A stretch of DNA of 21,747 nt, from the NCBI GenBank assembly GCA_018667995.1, contig JABIQT010000593.1, forward strand, positions 1 through 21,747. The letters are read 5' to 3'. Shown piece by piece: positions 1 to 7,596 of this stretch; the first letter of the stretch is position 1; every line of letters starts with the position of its first letter. Under the pieces are notes generated by a model, which was given only the letters and a program-made list of their open reading frames with translations, was not told the DNA's origin and made no database searches. The position numbers and the translations under genes are program-made. Source of the stretch: Candidatus Latescibacterota bacterium. GTDB taxonomy: Bacteria > JAAXHH01 > JABIQT01.

Positions 1-965
1 CCGCGATACACAACCCAGTGAGACCCCAGATTCAGGACCTCGATACATTGCCAATGCCTGATCGGAGCGCAATCGATATGTCGCGGTATCTGGATGCCTG
101 GAAGTCAAGCCACGGAATGAGTTCGGTGTCGATCATCACGGCTCGAGGTTGCCCCTATACGTGTGCCTGGTGCAGCCATACCGTATTCGGTGAATCGCAC
201 AGGCGTCGATCTCCATCGTTGATGGCCGATGAGGTCGCTCACATATCGGAAACCTACAATCCCGGTATGCTCTGGATTGCCGATGACGTCTTTACCATCA
301 ATCACAAATGGCTTCGACAATACGCCAAGGAGATGGCAAACCGAAAGTTGCATATACCCTTTGAGTGTATCTCGCGGGCGGACCGTCTCAATGAAGAGGT
401 CATTGGGACATTGGCAGAACTGGGATGCCAGAAAATCTGGCTTGGCTCCGAGAGCGGTTCGCAACGGATTCTTGATGCCATGCAGCGCGGCGTCACCACG
501 GAGTGCATTCGGGAGATGACGCGGATTGCTCAGGACCAGGGAATACAGGTGGGATTGTTCGTTATGCTAGGCTACGAAGGAGAGGAAATTGCCGATATCG
601 AAGCGACGACTGAGCATCTCAAGCAGACTGCGGCCGATGCCTTTCTGACGACGGTATCTTATCCGATAAAAGGAACACCGTATTTCCGCGAGATCGAGTC
701 CAAGCTTATCGATGAGGTTCCGTGGGATTCGCGAACGGAGCGGGATCTTGAAGTCGCCGGTCGCCGGTCACGTAGATTCTACCGCTATGCGAACCAGTGG
801 ATGGTGCACGAGGTCGCCTTTCATCGTGCCTGGCACAGTCCCCGGCGGGATTGGCCGAAGTGTTTGCGCTCCTTGGCCAATGCCTGGATCGGCAGGTGGG
901 GCATGCGTTGGACTGAGAACGAAACCAATCGACCACCTGCGCAGCGCGCCAATCTGAGCCACTGA
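1..965 (+). CDS. Radical SAM protein, C-terminal part (probably B12-binding type), cut by left edge
   Basis: The reading frame is open to the left edge (codons from position 3), so the true start and any N-terminal domain lie outside; the GTG at 18 is not a credible start. Seen: the linker DLDTLPMPDR, which in B12-binding radical SAM proteins joins the cobalamin domain to the radical SAM core, then the 4Fe-4S motif CPYTCAWC (CX3CX2C, cysteines at visible residues 45, 49 and 52 counted from position 18). The barrel region carries LGSESGSQRIL and FVMLGYEGEE, typical of this family. Known: such enzymes cleave SAM reductively and often methylate or rearrange unactivated carbons. The stop lies 18 bases before the methyltransferase start, and two glycosyltransferases follow, so modification of a lipid or glycan is likely. 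The exact reaction cannot be read. The B12 domain is inferred, not seen. Confidence 0.85.
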   Translation, partial: AIHNPVRPQIQDLDTLPMPDRSAIDMSRYLDAWKSSHGMSSVSIITARGCPYTCAWCSHTVFGESHRRRSPSLMADEVAHISETYNPGMLWIADDVFTINHKWLRQYAKEMANRKLHIPFECISRADRLNEEVIGTLAELGCQKIWLGSESGSQRILDAMQRGVTTECIREMTRIAQDQGIQVGLFVMLGYEGEEIADIEATTEHLKQTAADAFLTTVSYPIKGTPYFREIESKLIDEVPWDSRTERDLEVAGRRSRRFYRYANQWMVHEVAFHRAWHSPRRDWPKCLRSLANAWIGRWGMRWTENETNRPPAQRANLSH

Positions 966-983
966 CCCTTGCCCCATCCTACC

Positions 984-1769
984 ATGTCGCCTTCGCCCTT
1001 CGATGCTGTAGCAGACACCTATGACCGCACATTTACCGATACCACGGTAGGCCGATACCAACGTGCGGTCGTGACAGATATTCTACTCAAGCGCTTTCTC
1101 CCGGGAATGCATGTACTGGAGGTCGGATGTGGGACAGGCGCAGATACCGAGTGTCTCGCCAGACTCGGTGTAAAAGTAACCGCCACTGACCCGTCTTCGC
1201 GTATGATCTCTGTTGCACATGACCGTCTGTCTAGAGCAGGGCTCCGGGACCGCGTGCAGCTCACGGTTGCCACCGCAGAAGAGGTGCTGGATGACGAAGG
1301 CCACCAATACGACGGCCTTCTTTCAAATTTCGGTGCATTGAACTGCCTGGAGTCATCTGAAATCATAGGTAAACTTACCGGCAAGCTTCTCAAGCCAGGA
1401 GCGGTCGGTGTGGTCTGTATGCTGGGACGCTGGTGCGCATGGGAGATCGTCTTTCACCTTGGAACCCTTAGGTTTCGAGAAGCATTCCGCCGCATTAAGT
1501 CAGATAGCGTCGACGTTGCCTTAGGTGCCTTATCAATCCAGGTTATATACCCATCCTCCCATGATATAGCACGTGTCTGCAAGTCCAGCTGCAATCACAT
1601 ACAGACCACAGGCGTGGGTGTTCTCATTCCACCTTCCTATTTGAATTCGCTAGTAGAGAGATTCCCGACTATCTTCCGGATTGCACAATCCGTAGATACC
1701 AAAATCAATCGCCTGCCCGTCCTGCGTAACCTGGGCGACCACTACTGTCTCGAGCTGCAACGCCGGTAG
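984..1769 (+). CDS. Class I SAM-dependent methyltransferase
   Basis: A 261-residue protein with a Rossmann-type SAM site: motif I is VLEVGCGTGAD (about residues 44-54), then an acidic strand end at TATDPSSRMI, and a later LLKPGAVGVV strand of the Methyltransf_11/25 type. The N-terminal FDAVADTYDRTF is common in UbiE/BioC-like small-molecule methyltransferases. The ATG at 984 is chosen; a TTG at 969 in the same frame would add five residues, and neither has a clear ribosome site. The C-terminal third (about 150-261) is less conserved and probably holds substrate specificity. It sits between the radical SAM gene and the GT4 gene in the same direction with short gaps, so it most likely methylates a sugar, lipid or intermediate of that pathway. 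The substrate is unknown. Confidence 0.85.
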   Translation: MSPSPFDAVADTYDRTFTDTTVGRYQRAVVTDILLKRFLPGMHVLEVGCGTGADTECLARLGVKVTATDPSSRMISVAHDRLSRAGLRDRVQLTVATAEEVLDDEGHQYDGLLSNFGALNCLESSEIIGKLTGKLLKPGAVGVVCMLGRWCAWEIVFHLGTLRFREAFRRIKSDSVDVALGALSIQVIYPSSHDIARVCKSSCNHIQTTGVGVLIPPSYLNSLVERFPTIFRIAQSVDTKINRLPVLRNLGDHYCLELQRR

Positions 1770-1790
1770 TCCCAAGAGAATCATGTGCTT

Positions 1791-2936
1791 ATGGTACCCC
1801 CTACGCCAGCAACCCGAAAACATATCTGCATGATCGTCCCGGGATTTCCCGCATCTGATGACGACTGGTTCACGCCTGCGGTAACAGACACCATCATGGC
1901 TATGAAACTTCTCCACGAAGTCACGGTTATTACGCTCTCGTATCCGGGGTTGTCTGCTGAATATACCGTAAACGGTACGACCGTACTTTCTCTTGGTCGC
2001 CTCCGCCCAGTTTCCTTGGTCCGTTTACTAAAGCGCATTTACCGACTCCACCGATCAAAACCGTTGGATCTGATCCACGCCTTCTGGGCAACCAGGCCAG
2101 GAGTCGCAGGCACGCTTCTTTCGCGGATATTTCGGATCCCACTCGTCGTAACCTGCGCCGGTGGCGAGCTTGTAGAGCGTAGAGATATAGGATACGGAGA
2201 CTGGCGAGCCATCTTGTCCCGTGGTTACGTGCGCACCAGCTTCCTATTCGCGTCCCGGATCGTAGTCGGTTCAGAATTCCAGCGAAGACTTGTGTTGGTC
2301 AAATTTCCACGGCGAGCTGAAGAAACACTCAAGATACCTCTCGGTATTGATACCCGTATTTTCGTTCCACCGCACAAATCCGACGACGACGGCACAATTC
2401 GGATCCTTCATGTGGCAAGCCTTGTTCCTATCAAAAACCAGCGACTGCTGTTGGATGCCCTGGCTCTGTTGACAGACCTCGATTGGCATTTGGACATAGT
2501 TGGTGATGGTCTCGAGAAAGACCATCTCAAATTGACGTCCGACGCGCTCGGAATCGCCAGCCGAATCCGGTGGCACGGTTGGGTACATCATTCCAGCATG
2601 CCTGAACTATATCAGCAATCCGACATCTTCGTGCTCACATCTGAGCATGAAGCGCAGGGCATGGTCGTGCTTGAGGCCATGGCCAGTGGACTTCCTGTAG
2701 TTGCTACAGCCGTAGGAATTGCCGAGGAACTGATCAATACATGTGTTCCTACAGGCGACTATATGGCGTTTGCGGAACAGATAGCACACCTTGCCGAAAA
2801 TCGGTCTATTAGATTGGCGACTGGATTATTGAATCGGAACAAAGCGCTCCGCTTCGACCGGTCGAATCTGGTTCAAGACTTGGCAGATTTATATGGGAAT
2901 GTGATTGGTGAGAAACTGCAGAGGGAGGGACGCTGA
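1791..2936 (+). CDS. Family 4 glycosyltransferase (GT-B fold)
   Basis: A 381-residue protein, normal for GT4. It transfers a sugar from a nucleotide-sugar donor with retention, probably at the cytoplasmic membrane face. Seen: an N-terminal Rossmann half opening with HICMIVPGFPASDDDWF, then the inter-domain element IPLGIDTRIF (about 182-191), the second-domain start ILHVASLVPIKNQ with the usual basic residue (K215), and the donor-site EX7E motif with E287 and E295 in EHEAQGMVVLEAMASG, followed by LPVVATAVGIAEEL. The ATG at 1791 is preferred; a GTG at 1785 in frame adds two residues and has an AAGAGA just upstream, so it cannot be excluded. The gene ends three bases before the next ATG, and its last codons carry that gene's ribosome site. 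Acceptor and sugar are not predictable. Confidence 0.9.
   Translation: MVPPTPATRKHICMIVPGFPASDDDWFTPAVTDTIMAMKLLHEVTVITLSYPGLSAEYTVNGTTVLSLGRLRPVSLVRLLKRIYRLHRSKPLDLIHAFWATRPGVAGTLLSRIFRIPLVVTCAGGELVERRDIGYGDWRAILSRGYVRTSFLFASRIVVGSEFQRRLVLVKFPRRAEETLKIPLGIDTRIFVPPHKSDDDGTIRILHVASLVPIKNQRLLLDALALLTDLDWHLDIVGDGLEKDHLKLTSDALGIASRIRWHGWVHHSSMPELYQQSDIFVLTSEHEAQGMVVLEAMASGLPVVATAVGIAEELINTCVPTGDYMAFAEQIAHLAENRSIRLATGLLNRNKALRFDRSNLVQDLADLYGNVIGEKLQREGR
2921..2930 (+). promoter_or_regulatory. Strong ribosome binding site for the GT-C gene
   Basis: The run GAGGGAGGGA lies inside the last codons of the GT4 gene, 9 bases before the ATG at 2940. It fixes that start and implies translational coupling of the two genes. 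Confidence 0.6.
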
Positions 2937-2939
2937 TAT

Positions 2940-4406
2940 ATGCGTGATGTCCCCTTACGCCTGCTCGTTATTTCCGTACTCGTTGGTCTGCTTGCGGCTA
3001 TAATCCGGTTCGGAATAGCCTGGAGTACGGGTTTTGACGGGCTAATCGGCCAGGATGCCTACTACTACTACGAGCAGGGCCGCGAAATGGCTTTGAGTTT
3101 TGACCATCGGGGCCAGGATAGCATCGGTCTGCCTGCCCTTGTGGCCCTGGTGACACTTTCTTTCGGAATGACGCCTGAGCTTGCACAGGTGGTCGGACTG
3201 ACGATGGGAAGTCTGACACCCACTCTGGTCGTGTTGCTGGCATGGGCGCTTACGAGGAAAATGTCAGTGGCCACAATTGCGGGGCTGATCGTGTGCCTGA
3301 CGCCCTACCACATTCGAAGCAGTATAGTGACCATGAGTGACGTCCCTGCTCTCTTCTGGGTAACCAGCGCAATGCTGTGTGGAGTATGCTACGCGAGGCG
3401 CCCGCGATTATTCTGGATGCTCAGTTCAGTGCTGCTACTGACGTTCGCAACGATGACCCGTTACGTGAGTTGTCTCGCTCTGCTACCCGTTACTGCCTAT
3501 GCAGTGGTGGCCGATTTTCGTGTACCGCGCCTTCACGTGGCGGGGGCTTGTGTCATCGGGGTAATTGTAGCGTGGCCCGAAATTGAACATATGCGGACCA
3601 ACATCCCATCGCTTTTCATCGCTATGTCGTGGAATCCCGTGAATGCCATCCGATCTGAATTTACCACGCCAGATGGCTTGCTCTCTTATCCGTGGCCTGT
3701 CCTTTTGATGGATCTCCGTACTCTTGGAGGTTGGGGATTCCTCAATCCAGTATGGGCAGGCCTGGCTGTTATCGGTCTCTGGAAACTTCGAGGAGATAAG
3801 GCAACCCTGGCCTTTGTGATTTTTTGGATGGCCGGCCTATTAGCATTCCTGGCGGGGTTACCCCTGGTGAATCCACGCTATCTAATGCCGCTGGTCGTGC
3901 CGCTGAGCATCTGCGCGGCAGTGGGATTGATTTCCGTGATCGAAATGGCAGGGCCTAAGACAGCTGCGCTCCGTATCGGATGGAGTGTGTTCATTCTGAT
4001 GGGGCTTTCGGGCTTCGCCTATGGCACTGTCCGAACGGTAGGTGAGGTCCTCAAGCGGAAGGATTGCGAACTACAGGTGGTAAAATGGATAAACGCGAAT
4101 ATCCCTGCACCCTCGACCACAATTATCGCATTCGATGTGGCCCACGCGGCCCGGCACTATACATACCACCGGATCACTCATCTCCACGAATTCGAGATCG
4201 GGGAGACAGATTTGCCTCAAAGCCCAGAGGCAGGTGTTTATCTGATCTGGAATGAAGCCCATGCAGGTCGAATAGCACGGCGTACACCCGGATCGGATGA
4301 TACGATTCCTCGGTTCACAGAAAACTATAAATGGTTGCAGGATAACGTGAGTAAGACCGCGTTGGCGCAGATCTGTGGATGGGATATCTTCAGGCTGAAT
4401 CAATAA
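2940..4406 (+). CDS. Polytopic membrane glycosyltransferase, GT-C fold (PMT/ArnT-like)
   Basis: A 488-residue protein with about ten to twelve hydrophobic segments between residues 5 and 365 and a soluble tail of about 120 residues. Seen: first helix LLVISVLVGLLAAIIRF, then a first outer loop with GQDAYYYYEQG (D39), the position of the catalytic acidic residue in GT39/GT83 enzymes; a second acidic loop MSDVPALFW (D134); and NPRYLMPLVVPL near residue 311, the late-helix signature of PMT_2 proteins. Known family role: transfer of a sugar from a polyprenyl-phosphate carrier to an acceptor on the outer face of the membrane. It directly follows the GT4 gene, so it may finish a glycan started inside the cell. 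The stop is only six bases from the end of the convergent hydratase gene. Acceptor (protein, lipid A-like or other lipid) unknown. Confidence 0.85.
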   Translation: MRDVPLRLLVISVLVGLLAAIIRFGIAWSTGFDGLIGQDAYYYYEQGREMALSFDHRGQDSIGLPALVALVTLSFGMTPELAQVVGLTMGSLTPTLVVLLAWALTRKMSVATIAGLIVCLTPYHIRSSIVTMSDVPALFWVTSAMLCGVCYARRPRLFWMLSSVLLLTFATMTRYVSCLALLPVTAYAVVADFRVPRLHVAGACVIGVIVAWPEIEHMRTNIPSLFIAMSWNPVNAIRSEFTTPDGLLSYPWPVLLMDLRTLGGWGFLNPVWAGLAVIGLWKLRGDKATLAFVIFWMAGLLAFLAGLPLVNPRYLMPLVVPLSICAAVGLISVIEMAGPKTAALRIGWSVFILMGLSGFAYGTVRTVGEVLKRKDCELQVVKWINANIPAPSTTIIAFDVAHAARHYTYHRITHLHEFEIGETDLPQSPEAGVYLIWNEAHAGRIARRTPGSDDTIPRFTENYKWLQDNVSKTALAQICGWDIFRLNQ

Positions 4407-4412
4407 TAGGGG

Positions 4413-5192
4413 CTAAAATCGAATCTCTACACTGCCAAGTTCCCCAAAGTCGGCCACAGCCCAATCATGTACCGCCGCCATGTTGATTCCGGTGCAGGAT
4501 CCAGTGGCGATGAGTGAACCAGAGGGAATATCCCGTCCCAATTCGCTCTGCTGTTTAACCAGCCACTCGAGCGCATTCAGAGGATTCCCCATCACGTCCG
4601 CACCAGATCCCCTGGCGACCAGATCTCCATTGAGCTGCAGACTCACTTCCTGCAATGCAAGATCACATTGACGCCATTCTTTAATCCCCTCGCCCAGAAC
4701 GAGATGCGTGCCTCCCGCATTGTCGGCGCACACGGCCAGAAAACCCGCAGTGGCCCGATCTGACAAACGACTATCCCCTATCTCTATCGCCGGAAAAAGC
4801 ATGTCCACGGCATCACGAATCGACTCCCGAGAATGAGCTGAAGTTGATGCTGGGATTACACGACCAGTCCTGAGCACAAACTCGACCTCACAGTTCCTGA
4901 AACTGGTAAACATATCGATACCGAGCGATGCAGGAGTATGGTGAATATTGGGAGTGAAGAGTCGACCTGATACTGCGGTATCCGCGCCTTCTGCTTTGGC
5001 CACGGTCTTGCTGGCGGCACCAATCTTCCAACCTGCGAGAGGAAGGCCCATCAGTTCTGTTACTCGAGACTGGATGGCGTATGACTCGTCCATAGACGTA
5101 GGCCGACACCTCGCCGGCAAATGAACGGCTGTACGCGTCATACGGGCCTGATGGAGGAGTCGAGCGGATTGATCGATGAAATCGGGAGTCAT
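4413..5192 (-). CDS. 2-keto-4-pentenoate hydratase-like enzyme (FAH superfamily, MhpD/HpaH type)
   Basis: A 259-residue protein, the usual length for this family. Seen: WKIGAASK (K56), the metal-binding acidic pair in CEVEF (E102, E104), a third ligand in PAIEIGDSRL (E137), then GSGADVMGNPLNALEWL and TGSCTG, all hallmarks of MhpD-type hydratases and 4-oxalocrotonate decarboxylases. Known: these Mg/Mn enzymes hydrate 2-hydroxydienoates or decarboxylate oxalocrotonate in meta-cleavage pathways of aromatics. No ring-cleavage dioxygenase, aldolase or dehydrogenase of such a pathway is present, so the substrate may be different. The start at 5192 lies six bases after the PhyH stop, indicating co-translation with that dioxygenase. 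Last gene of a four-gene minus-strand operon. Family assignment is firm, substrate is not. Confidence 0.9.
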   Translation of the reverse strand: MTPDFIDQSARLLHQARMTRTAVHLPARCRPTSMDESYAIQSRVTELMGLPLAGWKIGAASKTVAKAEGADTAVSGRLFTPNIHHTPASLGIDMFTSFRNCEVEFVLRTGRVIPASTSAHSRESIRDAVDMLFPAIEIGDSRLSDRATAGFLAVCADNAGGTHLVLGEGIKEWRQCDLALQEVSLQLNGDLVARGSGADVMGNPLNALEWLVKQQSELGRDIPSGSLIATGSCTGINMAAVHDWAVADFGELGSVEIRF

Positions 5193-5198
5193 TCTTAT

Positions 5199-6053
5199 CT
5201 AGGCCTGTGCGTCTTCTTGTCGCGAACGTTCCTGCAGGTCGTAAAGGGATGCTATCCGGCTCTCGTAGAGCGGCACAGGAAACTCATTCATGGAGAAGCG
5301 TGCTTTTGCGGCCAGCCCGCCTCGGACCAGTCGCGAGTGCTGTTCCGTGAGGTGTGTCATCTCGCCGGTATAGACAGGGAATGCGTCCGCAGCACGGTAG
5401 CTGAGAATCAATGTCCGACGCGGTTGCTTCGAAGTGTTGGTGATGGAGGAGTGGGGGGTCATGGCATTCATGAAGATGGCCGTCCCGGCAGCACCCTCCA
5501 AAGGTACGGCCTGCGACTCATCCACCTTTGTAGTGACTTTACCACGAAAGAAGCCCTGCGTACTGTGGTCGAGCAACGGTGCGGTATGCTTGCGAGGAAT
5601 AACCTGAAGGCATCCATTTTCAATTGTAGTATCATCCAGATAGAAGAGAATTGAAACTGAATCCCTATTGGTCAAAGGATAATAGGAAAGGTCTTGATGC
5701 CATTCTACCGGTGATCCTATGCCCGGCGGTTTCATGTTGATCTTGCTGTAGTGGAAGAACAGATCCGGGCCAAAGAGCTGTTCCACAAAACTGAGTAGGC
5801 TATCCGATTCAGAGAAAGCTCGAAAGGCTTCGTAGTGGGTGCATGGTTCATATAGTCGGCGTACGAGCTCACCGCCCGGCTCCTGCTGCGGCTCCATCTC
5901 CATTCGCATTTCATCGTGCTCCGCCAGCGTACTCCCGGCCGTCACTTCCTGGATCGAGGAATGAAATCGACCTAGGTCCCCATCAGACAGAAAGTGGGGA
6001 TAGAGCACGAATCCTTCCTCGGAAAATTGAGCCACCTGTTCCGACGTGAACAT
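5199..6053 (-). CDS. Phytanoyl-CoA dioxygenase (PhyH) family Fe(II)/2-oxoglutarate oxygenase
   Basis: A 284-residue protein of the double-stranded beta-helix oxygenases. Seen: the iron site HXD in VEWHQDLSYY (H119, D121), the distal histidine in MTPHSSITNTS (H201) and an arginine that would bind 2-oxoglutarate in PRRTLILSYR (R212/R213); also KINMKPPG and ENGCLQVIPRKHT, typical of bacterial PhyH proteins. All key residues are present, so it should be active. Known: the family hydroxylates lipids, CoA esters, amino acids and natural products. An ATG seven codons upstream (6074) is in frame, but 6053 is chosen because AAAGG precedes it at 8 bases and MFTSEQVAQFSEEGF is the normal family N-terminus. 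It sits 37 bases after the receiver protein gene and six before the hydratase gene. Substrate unknown. Confidence 0.9.
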   Translation of the reverse strand: MFTSEQVAQFSEEGFVLYPHFLSDGDLGRFHSSIQEVTAGSTLAEHDEMRMEMEPQQEPGGELVRRLYEPCTHYEAFRAFSESDSLLSFVEQLFGPDLFFHYSKINMKPPGIGSPVEWHQDLSYYPLTNRDSVSILFYLDDTTIENGCLQVIPRKHTAPLLDHSTQGFFRGKVTTKVDESQAVPLEGAAGTAIFMNAMTPHSSITNTSKQPRRTLILSYRAADAFPVYTGEMTHLTEQHSRLVRGGLAAKARFSMNEFPVPLYESRIASLYDLQERSRQEDAQA

Positions 6054-6061
6054 CAACCATG

Positions 6062-6066
6062 CCTTT
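6062..6066 (-). promoter_or_regulatory. Ribosome binding site deciding the PhyH start
   Basis: AAAGG on the minus strand, 8 bases before the ATG at 6053. No such purine run precedes the in-frame ATG at 6074, so the shorter product is preferred. Confidence 0.45.
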
Positions 6067-6090
6067 CGCGTCATGGACGCTTATACGGAC

Positions 6091-7527
6091 TCAATCCTTG
6101 ACCTGTCCCGTAGAGATTACCTGCTGGAGCACACCCGTCAGTTGATCAGCCTGGTAGGGTTTCGGAACCATGCCGATGAACCCGTATTTTCGATAGTTTG
6201 CGAGAATGGGATTATTAACGTAACCGCTGGACACGATCACCTGCGCCTGAGGATCGGACATCATGATTCTATTGAGAGCATCTTTGCCACCCATGCCCCC
6301 GGGCACCGTAAGGTCCAGAATAACGGCATCGAATGGTGCCCCAGATCTCCCTGCCTCCACATAGGCATCAACTGCCGCCTGTCCGTCCTCTGTCAGCACG
6401 ACCTCATAGCCCGAATGGGTAAGGATGTCAGAGACCAGGGATCGGACTATCCGCTCGTCGTCCATCATAAGTATCTTACCACCCTCTTCAGGACGGACAC
6501 GTTCGGCGATTTCTTCGGACGCAAGCAGTTCACTGTTGCCACTCGTTCGTTCGGATTCTCGGGACTTCCTATCGGAGATATCGAAGAGCGTCCCAAAGAC
6601 ACCGCGAATGTCGCCGTCTTCATTTCGTACAGGTCTGGCATGCATTTCGACCCATATCACCCTATCCTCTTCATGTACTATTCGAAATTCACTCCGGCAG
6701 GTTTCTGATTGACCAGACAAGATTGGCGAAAAAACATGAAGAAATGCCCTCTGATCCTCAGGATGTACAAACTCGAGCACACTGGCGCCCAGGCTCTGCT
6801 CAACTGACTCACCCGTGTATACGGTCCATGCAGGATTTAGAAAAGACCAGTATCCGGCATCGTCAGTCTGGAATATTACCTCATCGACATTGTCAATTAC
6901 AGATTGATACTTGAAGCCCCTACTGCTCATTTCCATGTGCAGCTTTACCCGCGATATGTGAACTTTGAGGTTGTCACCAATACGCTCCGCAAGAGTAACG
7001 TCCATTCGCGTTAGTCCGATTTCAGGGGTCAATCCGATGACCAGTGCGCCGATGACTTGCACACTATCTGCTACGGGTATCCACACACTGGCAGCCACTT
7101 GCTCGGTCGTTCGCGAGAACAACGGATCTTCATCTATATCCGTAAGGTGCTCCGTTTTACCAGACCGAATTATGCGAGCGCTTACGCCCTGATTGGCTGG
7201 AAACTCCTCGACTGGCTTCTCAATTCCCGCGGCATGACGGAGCTTCATGGCGTGATCTTCGAGCATGTAGAGGCTCACATAAGGGAATCTGGATAGCTCA
7301 GAAAGTTTAGAGACGATTTTTTCACAGAGGGGATCCAATTCAAGATCACCTGACAGGGCGTGCTCATAGCTACTCAACACCTCCAGCATATCCGCATGTC
7401 GCCTGGAATCCGATGATATCTGTGACACATATTTGTTCTGTTGCTGAGAGCGATAAAGAACCCAGACCAGTACCGCAACGGAAGCGATCAGACCAATGAA
7501 AACCATATCTGTCAGATTTGTAGGCAT
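6091..7527 (-). CDS. Membrane-anchored GAF-PAS-receiver protein lacking a kinase core
   Basis: A 478-residue protein. Seen in order: one membrane helix (about 8-24), a GAF domain (about 45-190), a PAS/PAC domain (about 205-322, with DEVIFQTDDAGYWSFLNPAW and GVFGTLFDISDR), a short linker, and a CheY-like receiver (about 350-475) with acidic pair D356/D357, phospho-acceptor D405 in ILDLTVPGGMGG, a conserved SSG and K456 in PKPY. No HisKA or HATPase domain and no output domain. The upstream gene has the same layout plus the kinase core, and its receiver is closely similar, so the two are paralogues and this copy probably lost about 250 residues between PAS and REC. It may accept phosphate from the neighbouring kinase, act as a phosphate sink, or signal by protein contact. 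The reading frame is intact across the linker. Gap to the kinase gene 69 bases. Confidence 0.9.
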   Translation of the reverse strand: MPTNLTDMVFIGLIASVAVLVWVLYRSQQQNKYVSQISSDSRRHADMLEVLSSYEHALSGDLELDPLCEKIVSKLSELSRFPYVSLYMLEDHAMKLRHAAGIEKPVEEFPANQGVSARIIRSGKTEHLTDIDEDPLFSRTTEQVAASVWIPVADSVQVIGALVIGLTPEIGLTRMDVTLAERIGDNLKVHISRVKLHMEMSSRGFKYQSVIDNVDEVIFQTDDAGYWSFLNPAWTVYTGESVEQSLGASVLEFVHPEDQRAFLHVFSPILSGQSETCRSEFRIVHEEDRVIWVEMHARPVRNEDGDIRGVFGTLFDISDRKSRESERTSGNSELLASEEIAERVRPEEGGKILMMDDERIVRSLVSDILTHSGYEVVLTEDGQAAVDAYVEAGRSGAPFDAVILDLTVPGGMGGKDALNRIMMSDPQAQVIVSSGYVNNPILANYRKYGFIGMVPKPYQADQLTGVLQQVISTGQVKD

Positions 7528-7596
7528 AGTCCGGTTTGCTCGTTTTCTCGTAAAATGAGATGTTTACAGCCCAGATCGGTCAACCAATATTCGTAT

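Noticed and set aside
5121-5654. A 177-codon plus-strand open frame
   Set aside because: It runs antisense through the PhyH gene, which has all catalytic residues and a proper operon position. The antisense product shows no family motif.
6046-6708. A 220-codon plus-strand open frame
   Set aside because: It lies antisense to the receiver and PAS part of the GAF-PAS-REC gene and has no recognisable domain.
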